Shown piece after piece: positions 1-6,797 of a stretch of 8,386 bases of DNA (its first letter is position 1; each line of letters starts with the position of its first letter). The translations under genes were made by a program, and so were the position numbers. This stretch comes from Acidobacteriaceae bacterium (GTDB lineage Bacteria; Acidobacteriota; Terriglobia; Terriglobales; Acidobacteriaceae). The stretch spans positions 1 to 8,386 of the forward strand of contig JASHUH010000359.1 in assembly GCA_030040115.1 (NCBI GenBank). The letters are read 5' to 3'. The notes under the pieces were generated by a model. That model was not told the origin of the DNA and searched no databases. It saw nothing but the letters and a program-made list of their open reading frames with translations.

Positions 1-191
1 AATTGCCACCGAGATTTGCCTGTTGCCAAATCGAAGTCGGCAAGGCGGTCATCGCAATGAGCGAAGGGTTGACGATTGAAGCATTCTGACAAACGGCGAC
101 TTCGCGACGGAGCCAGGGATCGACCTTCAAGTACATCAGTCACGCGGATCTTTAGATCGCCAGCCCGCCCTTGGATGTCAATGTACACAGC
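1..191. other. left-edge stretch without a recognisable gene
   Basis: No family-level match is visible on either strand. On the plus strand the frame starting at base 3 stays open for 28 codons to a TGA at 87-89, with a protein-like end (…GKAVIAMSEGLTIEAF). This could be the tail of a gene entering from the left, but its codon use does not separate it clearly from the other frames and it is too short to name. Bases 90-191 show nothing I can support. If a plus-strand gene does end at 89, it converges with the regulator at 240-1013, and the hairpin at 192-239 would lie between the two. Confidence 0.2.
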
Positions 192-239
192 TCGCCCACG
201 CTAGGGCGACGAAGTATTCCCTTTATTGAGCGTGGGTGA
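192..239 (-). terminator. strong hairpin just after the regulator stop codon
   Basis: Bases 192-202 pair with 229-239 in an 11-base-pair stem with one G-U wobble (core CCCACGCT / AGCGTGGG). An inner stem pairs AGGG 203-206 with CCCT 219-222. On the minus strand the hairpin begins on the base after the regulator's TAG stop (240-242), where a transcription terminator would be expected. There is no run of T after the stem in either direction, so it is not a textbook intrinsic terminator. It could instead be an mRNA 3'-end stabiliser or a bidirectional end between converging genes. Confidence 0.5.
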
Positions 240-1013
240 CTATCGGCTGTGGATAAGTACCTGACCATTTGTGCTCGCCAGCTTGCCGCGTCCCAGTCTC
301 CACGAGCTTTCCGCTTGGGCGCCGATTTTGCGCATACTTTGAATAGTCGCTTCCATGTTATAGCGGACGTGGGTTCGCATTGCGGCGTCCGCCCCCAACG
401 GATCAGTCGAAGAGATGGCGGCGACCAGGTCGGAATGAAAGTGAGAGGGAACAGGCGGCTGTTCGCCAACCAGATCGAACATCCAGTTATAGAACAGAAC
501 ATCGTTGCTCTCGATCAACTGGCAAAGAGCGAGGGATCCGGAGTACTCCGAGATCCGCATATGCAGCTGCACATGCGCGGTATTGACTTTGAACACCAGC
601 GATGCATTGTCCGGATTGGCATAACGCACTTGATAGAGCCCATCCAGTTCCGCCGCCATCTCACGCAGCTCGCGGCGTTCGGCCATCCCAGCCCGTTCCG
701 AAAAAAGCCGCGCCGCCTGACTCTCCAACGCTTCACGAATAATGAAGCGGTCGCGAATATCCGGCTCCGTGGGAATGCGTATTCGGGTTCCTACCTGCGG
801 CTTGCTCTCGATCAGGCCCTCCTGAACGAGCCGCTGGATCGCTTCGGAGACGGGTATCATGCTCATCCCAAGTTCGGCAGCTAAACGCCGGCGCGAAATC
901 GCTGAGCCCAGGGCAAAGCGCCCGGTCAAAATCTGTTCGCGGATCGCCCGATACGCCTGATCCGGCATTCCGTGTAGAGTCGGTCTGGTCCCGTTCCTGG
1001 GATTTCCCGGCAT
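240..1013 (-). CDS. GntR/FadR-family transcriptional regulator (FCD domain)
   Basis: This is a cytoplasmic DNA-binding repressor or activator that probably responds to a small organic acid. With the start at 1013 it has 257 residues, close to the usual 220-250. The N-terminal winged helix-turn-helix (about residues 16-80) shows the GntR pattern: AYRAIREQILTGRFALGS, LAAELGMSMIPVSEAIQRL, then EGLIESKPQVGTRI. The C-terminal all-helical FCD domain (about 88-230) has H151 in an HMRI segment, H193 in HSDLVAAI and H215 in MRTHV, matching three usual metal ligands. The fourth position, normally Asp or Asn, appears to be H147. I chose the ATG at 1013 because AAAAAGGA lies 8 bases upstream. ATG codons at 1022 and 1049 extend the frame to 269 residues, but the one at 1049 has no Shine-Dalgarno sequence. 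The gene diverges from the hydrolase at 1380. An operator-like palindrome at 1065-1075 suggests autoregulation. The family call is firm; the ligand is unknown. Confidence 0.9.
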   Translation of the reverse strand: MPGNPRNGTRPTLHGMPDQAYRAIREQILTGRFALGSAISRRRLAAELGMSMIPVSEAIQRLVQEGLIESKPQVGTRIRIPTEPDIRDRFIIREALESQAARLFSERAGMAERRELREMAAELDGLYQVRYANPDNASLVFKVNTAHVQLHMRISEYSGSLALCQLIESNDVLFYNWMFDLVGEQPPVPSHFHSDLVAAISSTDPLGADAAMRTHVRYNMEATIQSMRKIGAQAESSWRLGRGKLASTNGQVLIHSR

Positions 1014-1064
1014 CGCTTCCATCCTTTTTCCCAGTTTCTCACAGCTCATCGCGCGCTACTGCGC

Positions 1065-1075
1065 CGGTAGTACCA
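1065..1075 (-). promoter_or_regulatory. candidate FadR-type operator of the regulator gene
   Basis: The sequence CGGTAGTACCA matches the FadR-type consensus TGGTNNNACCA at all but the first base. It has a perfect GGTA-G-TACC palindrome centred at 1070. It lies directly downstream of the minus-strand -10 box (1078-1083), over the predicted transcription start near 1071, where a bound repressor would block initiation. Binding by this particular regulator is inferred. Confidence 0.5.
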
Positions 1076-1077
1076 GA

Positions 1078-1109
1078 AATATAGGGAACCGAGCGCGCAT
1101 TAGCGTCAA
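1078..1109 (-). promoter_or_regulatory. candidate sigma-70 promoter of the regulator
   Basis: On the minus strand TTGACG (1104-1109) is followed after 20 bases by TATATT (1078-1083). Both hexamers are good, but the spacer is 2-3 bases longer than optimal, so this would be a weak promoter or one needing an activator. The predicted start near 1071 falls in the operator-like palindrome. Confidence 0.35.
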
Positions 1110-1245
1110 ATTCCTCGCACCATAACCATAAAAATCGGCCTGCGTGGGCTTCATTTCCATCCGCACCGGCTGCGGCAGTTCCGTCTAGCTCCCCGCGCAA
1201 CCGCCCTACAGCGTCTCAGAAACGGGAAGAAAAGCTTGTTTTTTG

Positions 1246-1275
1246 TTGACACGCCCGCGAGAAGGAAGTTATTTT
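1246..1275 (+). promoter_or_regulatory. candidate sigma-70 promoter of the hydrolase gene
   Basis: A perfect TTGACA -35 box (1246-1251) is followed by an 18-base spacer and TATTTT (1270-1275, 4 of 6 matches to TATAAT). This gives a leader of about 100 bases before the ATG at 1380. Its position excludes the TTG codon at 1236 as the start of the protein. Confidence 0.45.
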
Positions 1276-1367
1276 TGTCTTCTGTCATAACAGTATCAAA
1301 ATCACGCCTCCAAAAGTCTGGCGTTGGTTTCCCGTCCCCTTACGGAAAGCTGCTCCAGTTCGACATC

Positions 1368-1375
1368 GGAAAGGA
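1368..1375 (+). promoter_or_regulatory. ribosome binding site that sets the hydrolase start
   Basis: GGAAAGGA lies 4 bases before the ATG at 1380. The spacing is short but usable, and the protein from this ATG opens with a clean signal peptide, which supports this start over upstream options. Confidence 0.55.
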
Positions 1376-1379
1376 CGAC

Positions 1380-2885
1380 ATGTTGCATCTCCAGCCAAAG
1401 CGTGTAGTCTCGGCGATCGCGGCTTTATTGTTGGCTCCGTTGGTGCATTCCCAAGGCAATCCCCCCATTTCGGCGCCGCTCGTGGTCTCCAGTAATCCCC
1501 ACTATTTCAAAGACGCCAAGGGCGACGTGGTCATTTTGAACGGTTCCCAAACCTGGAACACACTGCAGGACTGGGGCACGGACGGATCAGTATCGACCCT
1601 GGATTTCAACGCCTTTGTCAAGTTCCTTGTGGAGCACGGGCACAACTTCACCCTCCTGTGGCGGGTGGAACAGCCTAAATTCTGCCACCTTCCCGTAAAC
1701 GGCGGCCCTCCTCCCGAATTTACGGTCTCTCCGCAGCCGTGGATGAGAACTGGTCCCGGGATGGCAACCGACGGCGGATTGAAATTCGACCTAACAAAAT
1801 TCAACCCTGCTTACTTCGACCGGCTGCGCGCCCGAGTGCTGGCCCTGGATAAAGCCGGAATTTATGCCGGCGTCTATCTGTTCACCGGCGAGTTCCTCAA
1901 CATATACCGCTGTTCGACCGATGGCTACCCGTTCACGGGCGCCAACAACATCGATGGCGTCGATGACGGCTATCATGATGGGCCGCGGGGAAATGGCTCC
2001 GTCGACATGACGGCGCCCAATCGAATTACGAATTTTCAGGATGCCTTTGTCGACAAAGTCGTCGACACCCTCAATGACCTTCCGAACGTGCTTTGGATCG
2101 TTTCCGAAGAAGCCCCGCCTACCTCCCTCTGGTGGAACGACCATCTCATTGCGCACCTCAGAACCTACGAAGCGGGCAAGCCGTATCAGCATCCGATCGG
2201 CTACGCGGCGCCCATCCGGACCCCGGATTCAGTCTTGTATAATTCCGAAGCAGACTGGGTGGCCCCTTCCGCCAACATTTCTCCCACCTCCTCCTGCGGA
2301 GCTGGGAAGCCCGCGTGCAAGGTAAATGTGAATGACAGCGACCACTCCTATTGGGAGATGTGGCTCCGCACGCCTCAGGAAAATCGCAACTATATCTGGC
2401 AAAACGTCCTGAACGGCAATTCCGTGCTCTTCATGGACCCTTATCTCGTGTATTACCCGCGCCAGAACCGGAATATGTGCCTCTCTCCCATTCGAGGAAT
2501 CTGTACGGCTCCAGATCCGCGCTATGAAAACTTCAGAGACAATCTCGGATACGCGTTGAAATTCGCACGCAAATTGAATCTCGCCAAGGCCACTCCGCAA
2601 CCGACGCTCAGCACCACCGGCTATTGCCTTGCTCAAACTCCGTCGCCAGGTGCCGCGTACCTGGTCTACTCACCGGCAGGCGGCAGGTTTGAGGTGGATT
2701 TATCCGCCAGGCCCTCGTCGAGGAGACTCGCGGTGGAGTGGTTCAATCCGGCCACCGGCAAAACGCTCGTCAAAGATGCGATTCCCGCCGGCTCCCACGC
2801 GCAATCGTTTATTCCGCCTTTTAGCGGCGACGCCGTCCTCTATCTCGCAGACTTAGGGGGACAGACTACCTCCGGCGGCCGTTAA
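1380..2885 (+). CDS. secreted DUF4038/GH140-like putative glycoside hydrolase with C-terminal collagen-binding-like domain
   Basis: A probable exported carbohydrate-active enzyme of 501 residues. Residues 1-25 form a signal peptide: basic KR, hydrophobic SAIAALLLAPLV, then an HSQG cleavage region. The TIM-barrel-like module (about 38-400) opens with SNPHYFKDAKGDVVILNG and SQTWNTLQDWG, as in DUF4038 proteins. VLWIVSEEA (residues 238-245, E243/E244) ends a strand where an acid catalyst would be expected. NVNDSDHSYW (316-325) and GNSVLFMDPY (346-355) are further family-like blocks. A small beta domain (about 412-490; AYLVYSPAGGRFEVDLSA, VEWFNPATGK, PPFSGDAVLYLA) resembles the 'putative collagen-binding' domain that often follows DUF4038. 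Eight cysteines of the mature protein, including C306/C313 and C367/C375, could form disulfides in the periplasm or outside. The characterised relative, GH140, is an apiosidase acting on rhamnogalacturonan II, but the substrate here cannot be read from sequence. The gene has its own promoter and is 243 bases upstream of the receptor gene. Confidence 0.75.
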   Translation: MLHLQPKRVVSAIAALLLAPLVHSQGNPPISAPLVVSSNPHYFKDAKGDVVILNGSQTWNTLQDWGTDGSVSTLDFNAFVKFLVEHGHNFTLLWRVEQPKFCHLPVNGGPPPEFTVSPQPWMRTGPGMATDGGLKFDLTKFNPAYFDRLRARVLALDKAGIYAGVYLFTGEFLNIYRCSTDGYPFTGANNIDGVDDGYHDGPRGNGSVDMTAPNRITNFQDAFVDKVVDTLNDLPNVLWIVSEEAPPTSLWWNDHLIAHLRTYEAGKPYQHPIGYAAPIRTPDSVLYNSEADWVAPSANISPTSSCGAGKPACKVNVNDSDHSYWEMWLRTPQENRNYIWQNVLNGNSVLFMDPYLVYYPRQNRNMCLSPIRGICTAPDPRYENFRDNLGYALKFARKLNLAKATPQPTLSTTGYCLAQTPSPGAAYLVYSPAGGRFEVDLSARPSSRRLAVEWFNPATGKTLVKDAIPAGSHAQSFIPPFSGDAVLYLADLGGQTTSGGR

Positions 2886-2903
2886 TCGGGCCTTATCTAC
2901 GCT

Positions 2904-2949
2904 TACTGAACGTCAGTATCTATCCTGGCTCCAACCAACATGATACTGA
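2904..2949. promoter_or_regulatory. cluster of three TACTGA half-sites upstream of the receptor promoter
   Basis: TACTGA (2904-2909), ACG, and TCAGTA (2913-2918) form a perfect 6+3+6 palindrome. A third copy, within GATACTGA (2942-2949), pairs perfectly with TCAGTATC (2913-2920) over 8 bases. The cluster sits 34-79 bases upstream of the TTGACA box at 2983, suitable for an activator or upstream repressor site. It could also fold as a hairpin after the hydrolase stop at 2885, but no T-run follows, so I prefer a protein-binding site. The binding protein is unknown. Confidence 0.35.
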
Positions 2950-2982
2950 AAATACAAGTGTTATTAGGAAGAAATTTTTATA

Positions 2983-3011
2983 TTGACAACAAAATTCAGC
3001 GGAGGTAGATT
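2983..3011 (+). promoter_or_regulatory. strong sigma-70 promoter of the TonB-dependent receptor
   Basis: A perfect TTGACA (2983-2988), a 17-base spacer and TAGATT (3006-3011, 4 of 6) lie in an AT-rich patch (2950-2990) that contrasts with the surrounding GC-rich DNA. The predicted start near 3018 leaves a leader of about 110 bases. The leader has a small stem, CGCCA 3092-3096 with TGGCG 3103-3107, just before the Shine-Dalgarno sequence. Confidence 0.55.
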
Positions 3012-3115
3012 GAACTGCAATCACAGTAAGCACGAGGCGTCTTCCCTTATCCCCTTATCAAAGCTCGAGCCCGTTTTTGAATTCCATGTGGCGCCAGGCC
3101 GTTGGCGATTTGAGT

Positions 3116-3120
3116 GGAGG
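3116..3120 (+). promoter_or_regulatory. ribosome binding site of the receptor gene
   Basis: GGAGG is followed by 8 bases and the ATG at 3129, an optimal arrangement. It overlaps the in-frame GTG at 3114 and so argues against that longer start. Confidence 0.75.
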
Positions 3121-3128
3121 TCGGAAAA

Positions 3129-6100
3129 ATGACTCAACGAAATTGGTGTTGCGATTCCATCGCGAGGCGCATGATCGCCCCCATGCTCCTCTCCGCGGTC
3201 TGTTTTTTAAGCCTGCTCCTTTCGCCCGGCCGACTGGATGCACAGGTGGAAAATGGTATTGACGGGACCGTCGTCGACTCCACTGGTTCAGTGATTGCCG
3301 GCGCCAATGTGACGGTTACAAACGCCTCAACAGGCGTGGTGTCCCATGCCGTTACTTCATCTGCGGGCACGTTTACGGTGATCAATTTGACTCCGGGTGA
3401 CTATTCTGTTGCTGTGGATGCGGCGGGATTCCGCCGGGTGACAACGCAGGCGTCCGTCGAAGTCGCCAGGATGGCGTCACTCAGCTTTACGATGGTTCCC
3501 GGGGCCGAGACGCAAACCGTCACGGTGTCAGCGGCTAATATCATCTCGCTCGATACCGAGTCTCCAGGGATAGGCACTACCCTCGAACCCGAACTCGTAC
3601 AGACAGCCCCCATCGAAATCAACAGCATGGCTCGCCAGATTGACGAGTTTATGTACACCGCTCCTGGCGTTCAGGGCAGTTCCAGTTCCCACACCATCAA
3701 TGGCGGCGTCAACTACGAGAATGAAGTCCAATTCAATGGTGTTCCGGTGGCGTTCGCCGACTACGCCGGCAACCAGACCAACATCAACCCGCCCTATGAA
3801 ATGGTGGACGAGTTCCGCGTGAACAGCTCCACGTTCGACGCGCGCTACGGATTGGGGATGGGCTCGGTTACTTACAATATGGCGTCCGGCACGAACGTGC
3901 TTCATGGAGACGCGTTCGAAATTCTCCGCAATCAATTGTTCGACTCCGACGGGTTCTTCCCCACCCACTTCGGCGCCAACGGGAAGCCGATTCCCCCGGT
4001 GGATCAGCAAAACAACTACGGCTTTTCAATCGGCGGTCCCGTCGTTCTGCCCAAACTGTATCACGGAAGAGATCGCACGTTCTTCCACTTCAGCTCCGAC
4101 TGGTTCAAACAGAATCAGGCCCAGAACGCCATTGGCACCGTGCCCACGCCGGCAATGACGCAAGGCGATTTCAGCAACTTCGTGGACGCCAACGGCAATC
4201 TGATCCCCATCTATGACCCGATGACCGGCCAACCATTTCCAGGAAATAAGATTCCACCCCAGCGCTTCAGTGCGATTTCCAAAACTGTCCTTCCATCAAT
4301 TCCGGCGCCTGACCGCCCAGGCATTGTTTTTGGCCTTCAGGATAACAAGTCCCCGGCGGTTCATTCGTTAGCTATTTCTCAGTTCCTATGGGGATACACC
4401 ATCGACCATAACCTGAGCCCGACCCAGAATATTCACTTTAGTCAATGGCGGGACAGGCTAACCTCCCCGTTCTTCAGCCAGTCGGCCATCGTACCTCCAA
4501 CCAACGAGTTGCAAAGCTTAGTGAACAACGGCGACCTTGGCTCCGGGTTTTTATTGAATTACACAAAGACCATCAGCAAGAATCTGGTGGTCACCGCAGG
4601 CGCGGATTGGATTGGAAACATCCTCGGGCAACATGACGCCTTAACGGGAGTCAACTTTTCGGGTGTCGTCAGCGGCACGACATTTCCAGATACTGGCTTC
4701 GACGGTCAAAACGCGATTACAAACTGGGGCGCTTACGGCGGCGGATACATTTCCGGCTTCACGGATAACACCAATCGGCGGCTAGGGGTAGTCGTCGTGA
4801 ACAACTGGCTCTGGACCAAAGGAAGACATACTTTGAATTTCGGCGGGGAAGTGCGCCGCGCGATGCAGGACCTGTTCGATTGCGCGGGATGCGGCGGCGC
4901 GTTCTCCTTCAGTCAGAGATCGACCTCGACTCCCGACGCCAGCGATCCCAACTTCGGCAGCTACGGCAGTTCCTTCGCCAGCTTCCTTTTAGGCTTAGTG
5001 GACTCGGGAACGCGAATTGAGTCGAGTGAGATCAAGTTAAGAAACAAGGCATTCTCTTCATACATACAGGATGACATAAAACTGACCGACCGCTTGACGG
5101 TGAACGCCGGCCTCCGTTGGGACATCATGGTTCCCTTCACGGAGGATCATAACGAGATCCTTTATGTGAATCAGACAGAACCCAATCCCGGTGCCGGCAA
5201 CCTACTGGGCGCTATGACCAAGTTCGGATCGTGCGACGGCTGCGCCGATCTTACCCGCGCCGCCATCCACTGGAAGAACTTTGGCCCGAGATTGGGTCTG
5301 TCGTTCCAGTTGAATCCCAGAACCGTGATTCAGGCCGGATTCTATAAGGTCTTTTTGGATGGCGGCGCCTATGAATTTGGAACCTCCCAAGCCGCTTTAT
5401 ATATGACCAGCCTTCTGCAGGGCGAGTTTTACCGCAACACCACCCTTACGAGCGCACCCGGATACGGCAGTTGGGACACGCTTTCCATGCCCCTCCCAGG
5501 CCCTACTCCATTTACTCCGGAGATCGGCAACGGGAACGGATTTGTTGTTGGCTTCCTGCCTAAGTACTATGGCATATCGCCTTACGACCAAGCCTGGGAT
5601 TTCAATGTCCAGAGACAGCTTCCCTGGAATCAGTTCCTGACCGTGGCCTACGTTGGCAACCGGGCCATTCACCTTCCAGTCACCTTGCACCAGCTCGACC
5701 AGCCTCCTCTTTCCGTGCTTCAATACGGAAACCTGCTGGGTGAGCTTGTAACATCTCCCGACGCCGTTGCCGCCGGCATTCAAATTCCCTATCCAGATTT
5801 TGTCCAGCAATTCGGAAATTCGGCCACGGTAATCCAGGCCCTCGAGCCGTACCCGCAATTCGCGTCCTTCGGCAACAATTACGAGAACGATGGAACGGCG
5901 TTTTACAACGCGCTTCAACTCCAGGGCGAGAAGCGCTTTTCGAACGGTCTCAGCTACATGGCCGACCTCACGCTGGCGCGGCTCATGTCGAACACGCAGA
6001 CCGGCTCCTCGATCTTTTCGCCGAACGGGGAGAATTCGGTGAACGAGAGGCCAGAATATGCGCCATCGTCAATCGATCAGAAGTACATCTCGAATTTTGT

Positions 6101-6662
6101 CGCGACCTATACGCTGCCGGTTGGCCCCGGACAAAGGTACCTGAATTCAAGAGGTCCTTTGGGGCAGTTATTAGGCGGCTGGCAGATGAGCGCGCTCCTC
6201 ACGTATGCCGGCGGCAATCCGATGGGCGCGACCAACAACTACAATCCGCTGCTCGTAAACGGCTTCGATCGGCCCAATATCGTTCCTGGCGTAAGTCTCG
6301 AGACGTACAGCTACAGCCGGTCCAAGCAATATTTCGATGGCAAGACTCCCGCGCCGCCGATCCAATTCACGACCAATGCCTTCCAAAACACCACAGCCTT
6401 CCAACTCGGCGACGCGGTGCGCGCCTACGCGGCCCTGCGGACGCCACCTTTAAGAATTGAGAATTTCGACGCCATTAAGTACTTTCGCATCACGGAGGGA
6501 GTAAAAGCCAGTTTGCGCGTTGACTACTTCAATGCGTTTAATCGGACCCAGCTTGACGCTCCCGACACCAATTCCCTGGACTCCACATTCGGTCAGATTA
6601 TTAACTTGAGTTCGCAAATCAGCAACCGGCAAGGCCAGGCGACGTTCCGCGTGCAGTTCTAG
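3129..6662 (+). CDS. Oar-like TonB-dependent outer-membrane receptor with carboxypeptidase-regulatory-like domain
   Basis: An outer-membrane active-transport receptor of 1,177 residues, typical for the acidobacterial family. A signal peptide (about 1-39) has basic ARR, a hydrophobic MLLSAVCFLSLLL stretch and cleavage near LDAQ-V. Residues 42-135 form a carboxypeptidase-regulatory-like beta-sandwich (GTVVDSTGSVIAGANVTVTN, LTPGDYSVAVDAAGF). A plug domain follows (about 150-260), with NYENEVQFNGVPV and EMVDEFRVNSSTFDARYG. The rest (about 290-1177) has the alternating pattern of a beta-barrel, for example FGPRLGLSFQLNPRTVIQAG, YDQAWDFNVQRQLPWNQFL and NGLSYMADLTLARL. The protein ends in …ATFRVQF; a terminal aromatic residue is the usual signal for barrel assembly. 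Two CxxC pairs (C585/C588 and C702/C705) are notable in an exported barrel. I could not identify a TonB box. Substrates of this class are mostly unknown; the hydrolase next door suggests a saccharide or glycopeptide product. The gene has its own promoter and Shine-Dalgarno sequence. Confidence 0.9.
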   Translation: MTQRNWCCDSIARRMIAPMLLSAVCFLSLLLSPGRLDAQVENGIDGTVVDSTGSVIAGANVTVTNASTGVVSHAVTSSAGTFTVINLTPGDYSVAVDAAGFRRVTTQASVEVARMASLSFTMVPGAETQTVTVSAANIISLDTESPGIGTTLEPELVQTAPIEINSMARQIDEFMYTAPGVQGSSSSHTINGGVNYENEVQFNGVPVAFADYAGNQTNINPPYEMVDEFRVNSSTFDARYGLGMGSVTYNMASGTNVLHGDAFEILRNQLFDSDGFFPTHFGANGKPIPPVDQQNNYGFSIGGPVVLPKLYHGRDRTFFHFSSDWFKQNQAQNAIGTVPTPAMTQGDFSNFVDANGNLIPIYDPMTGQPFPGNKIPPQRFSAISKTVLPSIPAPDRPGIVFGLQDNKSPAVHSLAISQFLWGYTIDHNLSPTQNIHFSQWRDRLTSPFFSQSAIVPPTNELQSLVNNGDLGSGFLLNYTKTISKNLVVTAGADWIGNILGQHDALTGVNFSGVVSGTTFPDTGFDGQNAITNWGAYGGGYISGFTDNTNRRLGVVVVNNWLWTKGRHTLNFGGEVRRAMQDLFDCAGCGGAFSFSQRSTSTPDASDPNFGSYGSSFASFLLGLVDSGTRIESSEIKLRNKAFSSYIQDDIKLTDRLTVNAGLRWDIMVPFTEDHNEILYVNQTEPNPGAGNLLGAMTKFGSCDGCADLTRAAIHWKNFGPRLGLSFQLNPRTVIQAGFYKVFLDGGAYEFGTSQAALYMTSLLQGEFYRNTTLTSAPGYGSWDTLSMPLPGPTPFTPEIGNGNGFVVGFLPKYYGISPYDQAWDFNVQRQLPWNQFLTVAYVGNRAIHLPVTLHQLDQPPLSVLQYGNLLGELVTSPDAVAAGIQIPYPDFVQQFGNSATVIQALEPYPQFASFGNNYENDGTAFYNALQLQGEKRFSNGLSYMADLTLARLMSNTQTGSSIFSPNGENSVNERPEYAPSSIDQKYISNFVATYTLPVGPGQRYLNSRGPLGQLLGGWQMSALLTYAGGNPMGATNNYNPLLVNGFDRPNIVPGVSLETYSYSRSKQYFDGKTPAPPIQFTTNAFQNTTAFQLGDAVRAYAALRTPPLRIENFDAIKYFRITEGVKASLRVDYFNAFNRTQLDAPDTNSLDSTFGQIINLSSQISNRQGQATFRVQF

Positions 6663-6782
6663 GCAAGAGACTTTCCAGTAACTCTTCCGTAATACAATGA
6701 GTGGTGGAGGGCGGCCCGTGTCAAAACCGGAAACCGCCTTCTTGGACCGCCGGGTGAGAAGCACTTGAGTTGAAAGTCGCAA

Positions 6783-6790
6783 GGTAGGGA
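6783..6790 (+). promoter_or_regulatory. ribosome binding site that supports a TTG start
   Basis: GGTAGGGA lies 7 bases before the TTG at 6798. The frame has a TGA stop at 6771-6773 and no ATG or GTG between that stop and the TTG. Translation must therefore begin at TTG 6798 or the adjacent TTG 6801, barring an ATT start at 6792. Confidence 0.55.
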
Positions 6791-6797
6791 CATTCAT

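Larger units (their letters stand above)
1014..1379. other. divergent intergenic region between regulator and hydrolase
   Basis: This 366-base stretch holds the control elements for both flanking genes and no gene of its own. From left to right it contains the regulator's Shine-Dalgarno sequence (1022-1029, minus strand), a FadR-type operator (1065-1075), a minus-strand promoter (1078-1109), a tandem ACCATA repeat (1119-1130), a small inverted repeat CCGCA-N5-TGCGG (1161-1175), a plus-strand TTGACA promoter (1246-1275), a CAGTATCA motif (1291-1298) and the hydrolase Shine-Dalgarno sequence (1368-1375). A TTG-initiated extension of the hydrolase from 1236 would cross the promoter and is not favoured. 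Confidence 0.6.

Noticed and set aside
249..884. A 211-codon plus-strand open frame opposite the regulator
   Set aside because: It has no recognisable domain, is rich in Arg, His and Gln as antisense frames of GC-rich genes often are, and lies fully antisense to a clear GntR-family gene.
1119..1130. Tandem ACCATA-ACCATA repeat
   Set aside because: Only two 6-base copies are present and no further spacing pattern appears; this is within chance for the region.
1236..1379. A 48-codon TTG-initiated N-terminal extension of the hydrolase
   Set aside because: The TTG lies upstream of the TTGACA promoter at 1246, the extension has no family-like sequence, and it would bury the clear signal peptide that begins at the ATG at 1380.
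2926..2937. TGG-N6-CCA as a second operator for the GntR regulator
   Set aside because: It does not fit the TNGTNNNACNA spacing, and only three bases per arm are symmetric.
3114..3128. A GTG start five codons upstream for the receptor
   Set aside because: That GTG overlaps the GGAGG sequence that serves the ATG at 3129 with ideal spacing.
5397..5918. A 173-codon minus-strand open frame inside the receptor gene
   Set aside because: It is antisense to a well-supported beta-barrel coding region and shows no domain or ribosome binding site that I can see.
6693..6698. TACAAT as the -10 box of a separate promoter for the PLP enzyme
   Set aside because: The hexamer is good, but no acceptable -35 lies 16-18 bases upstream (only CTTTCC-like sequence), so a dedicated promoter is not supported.
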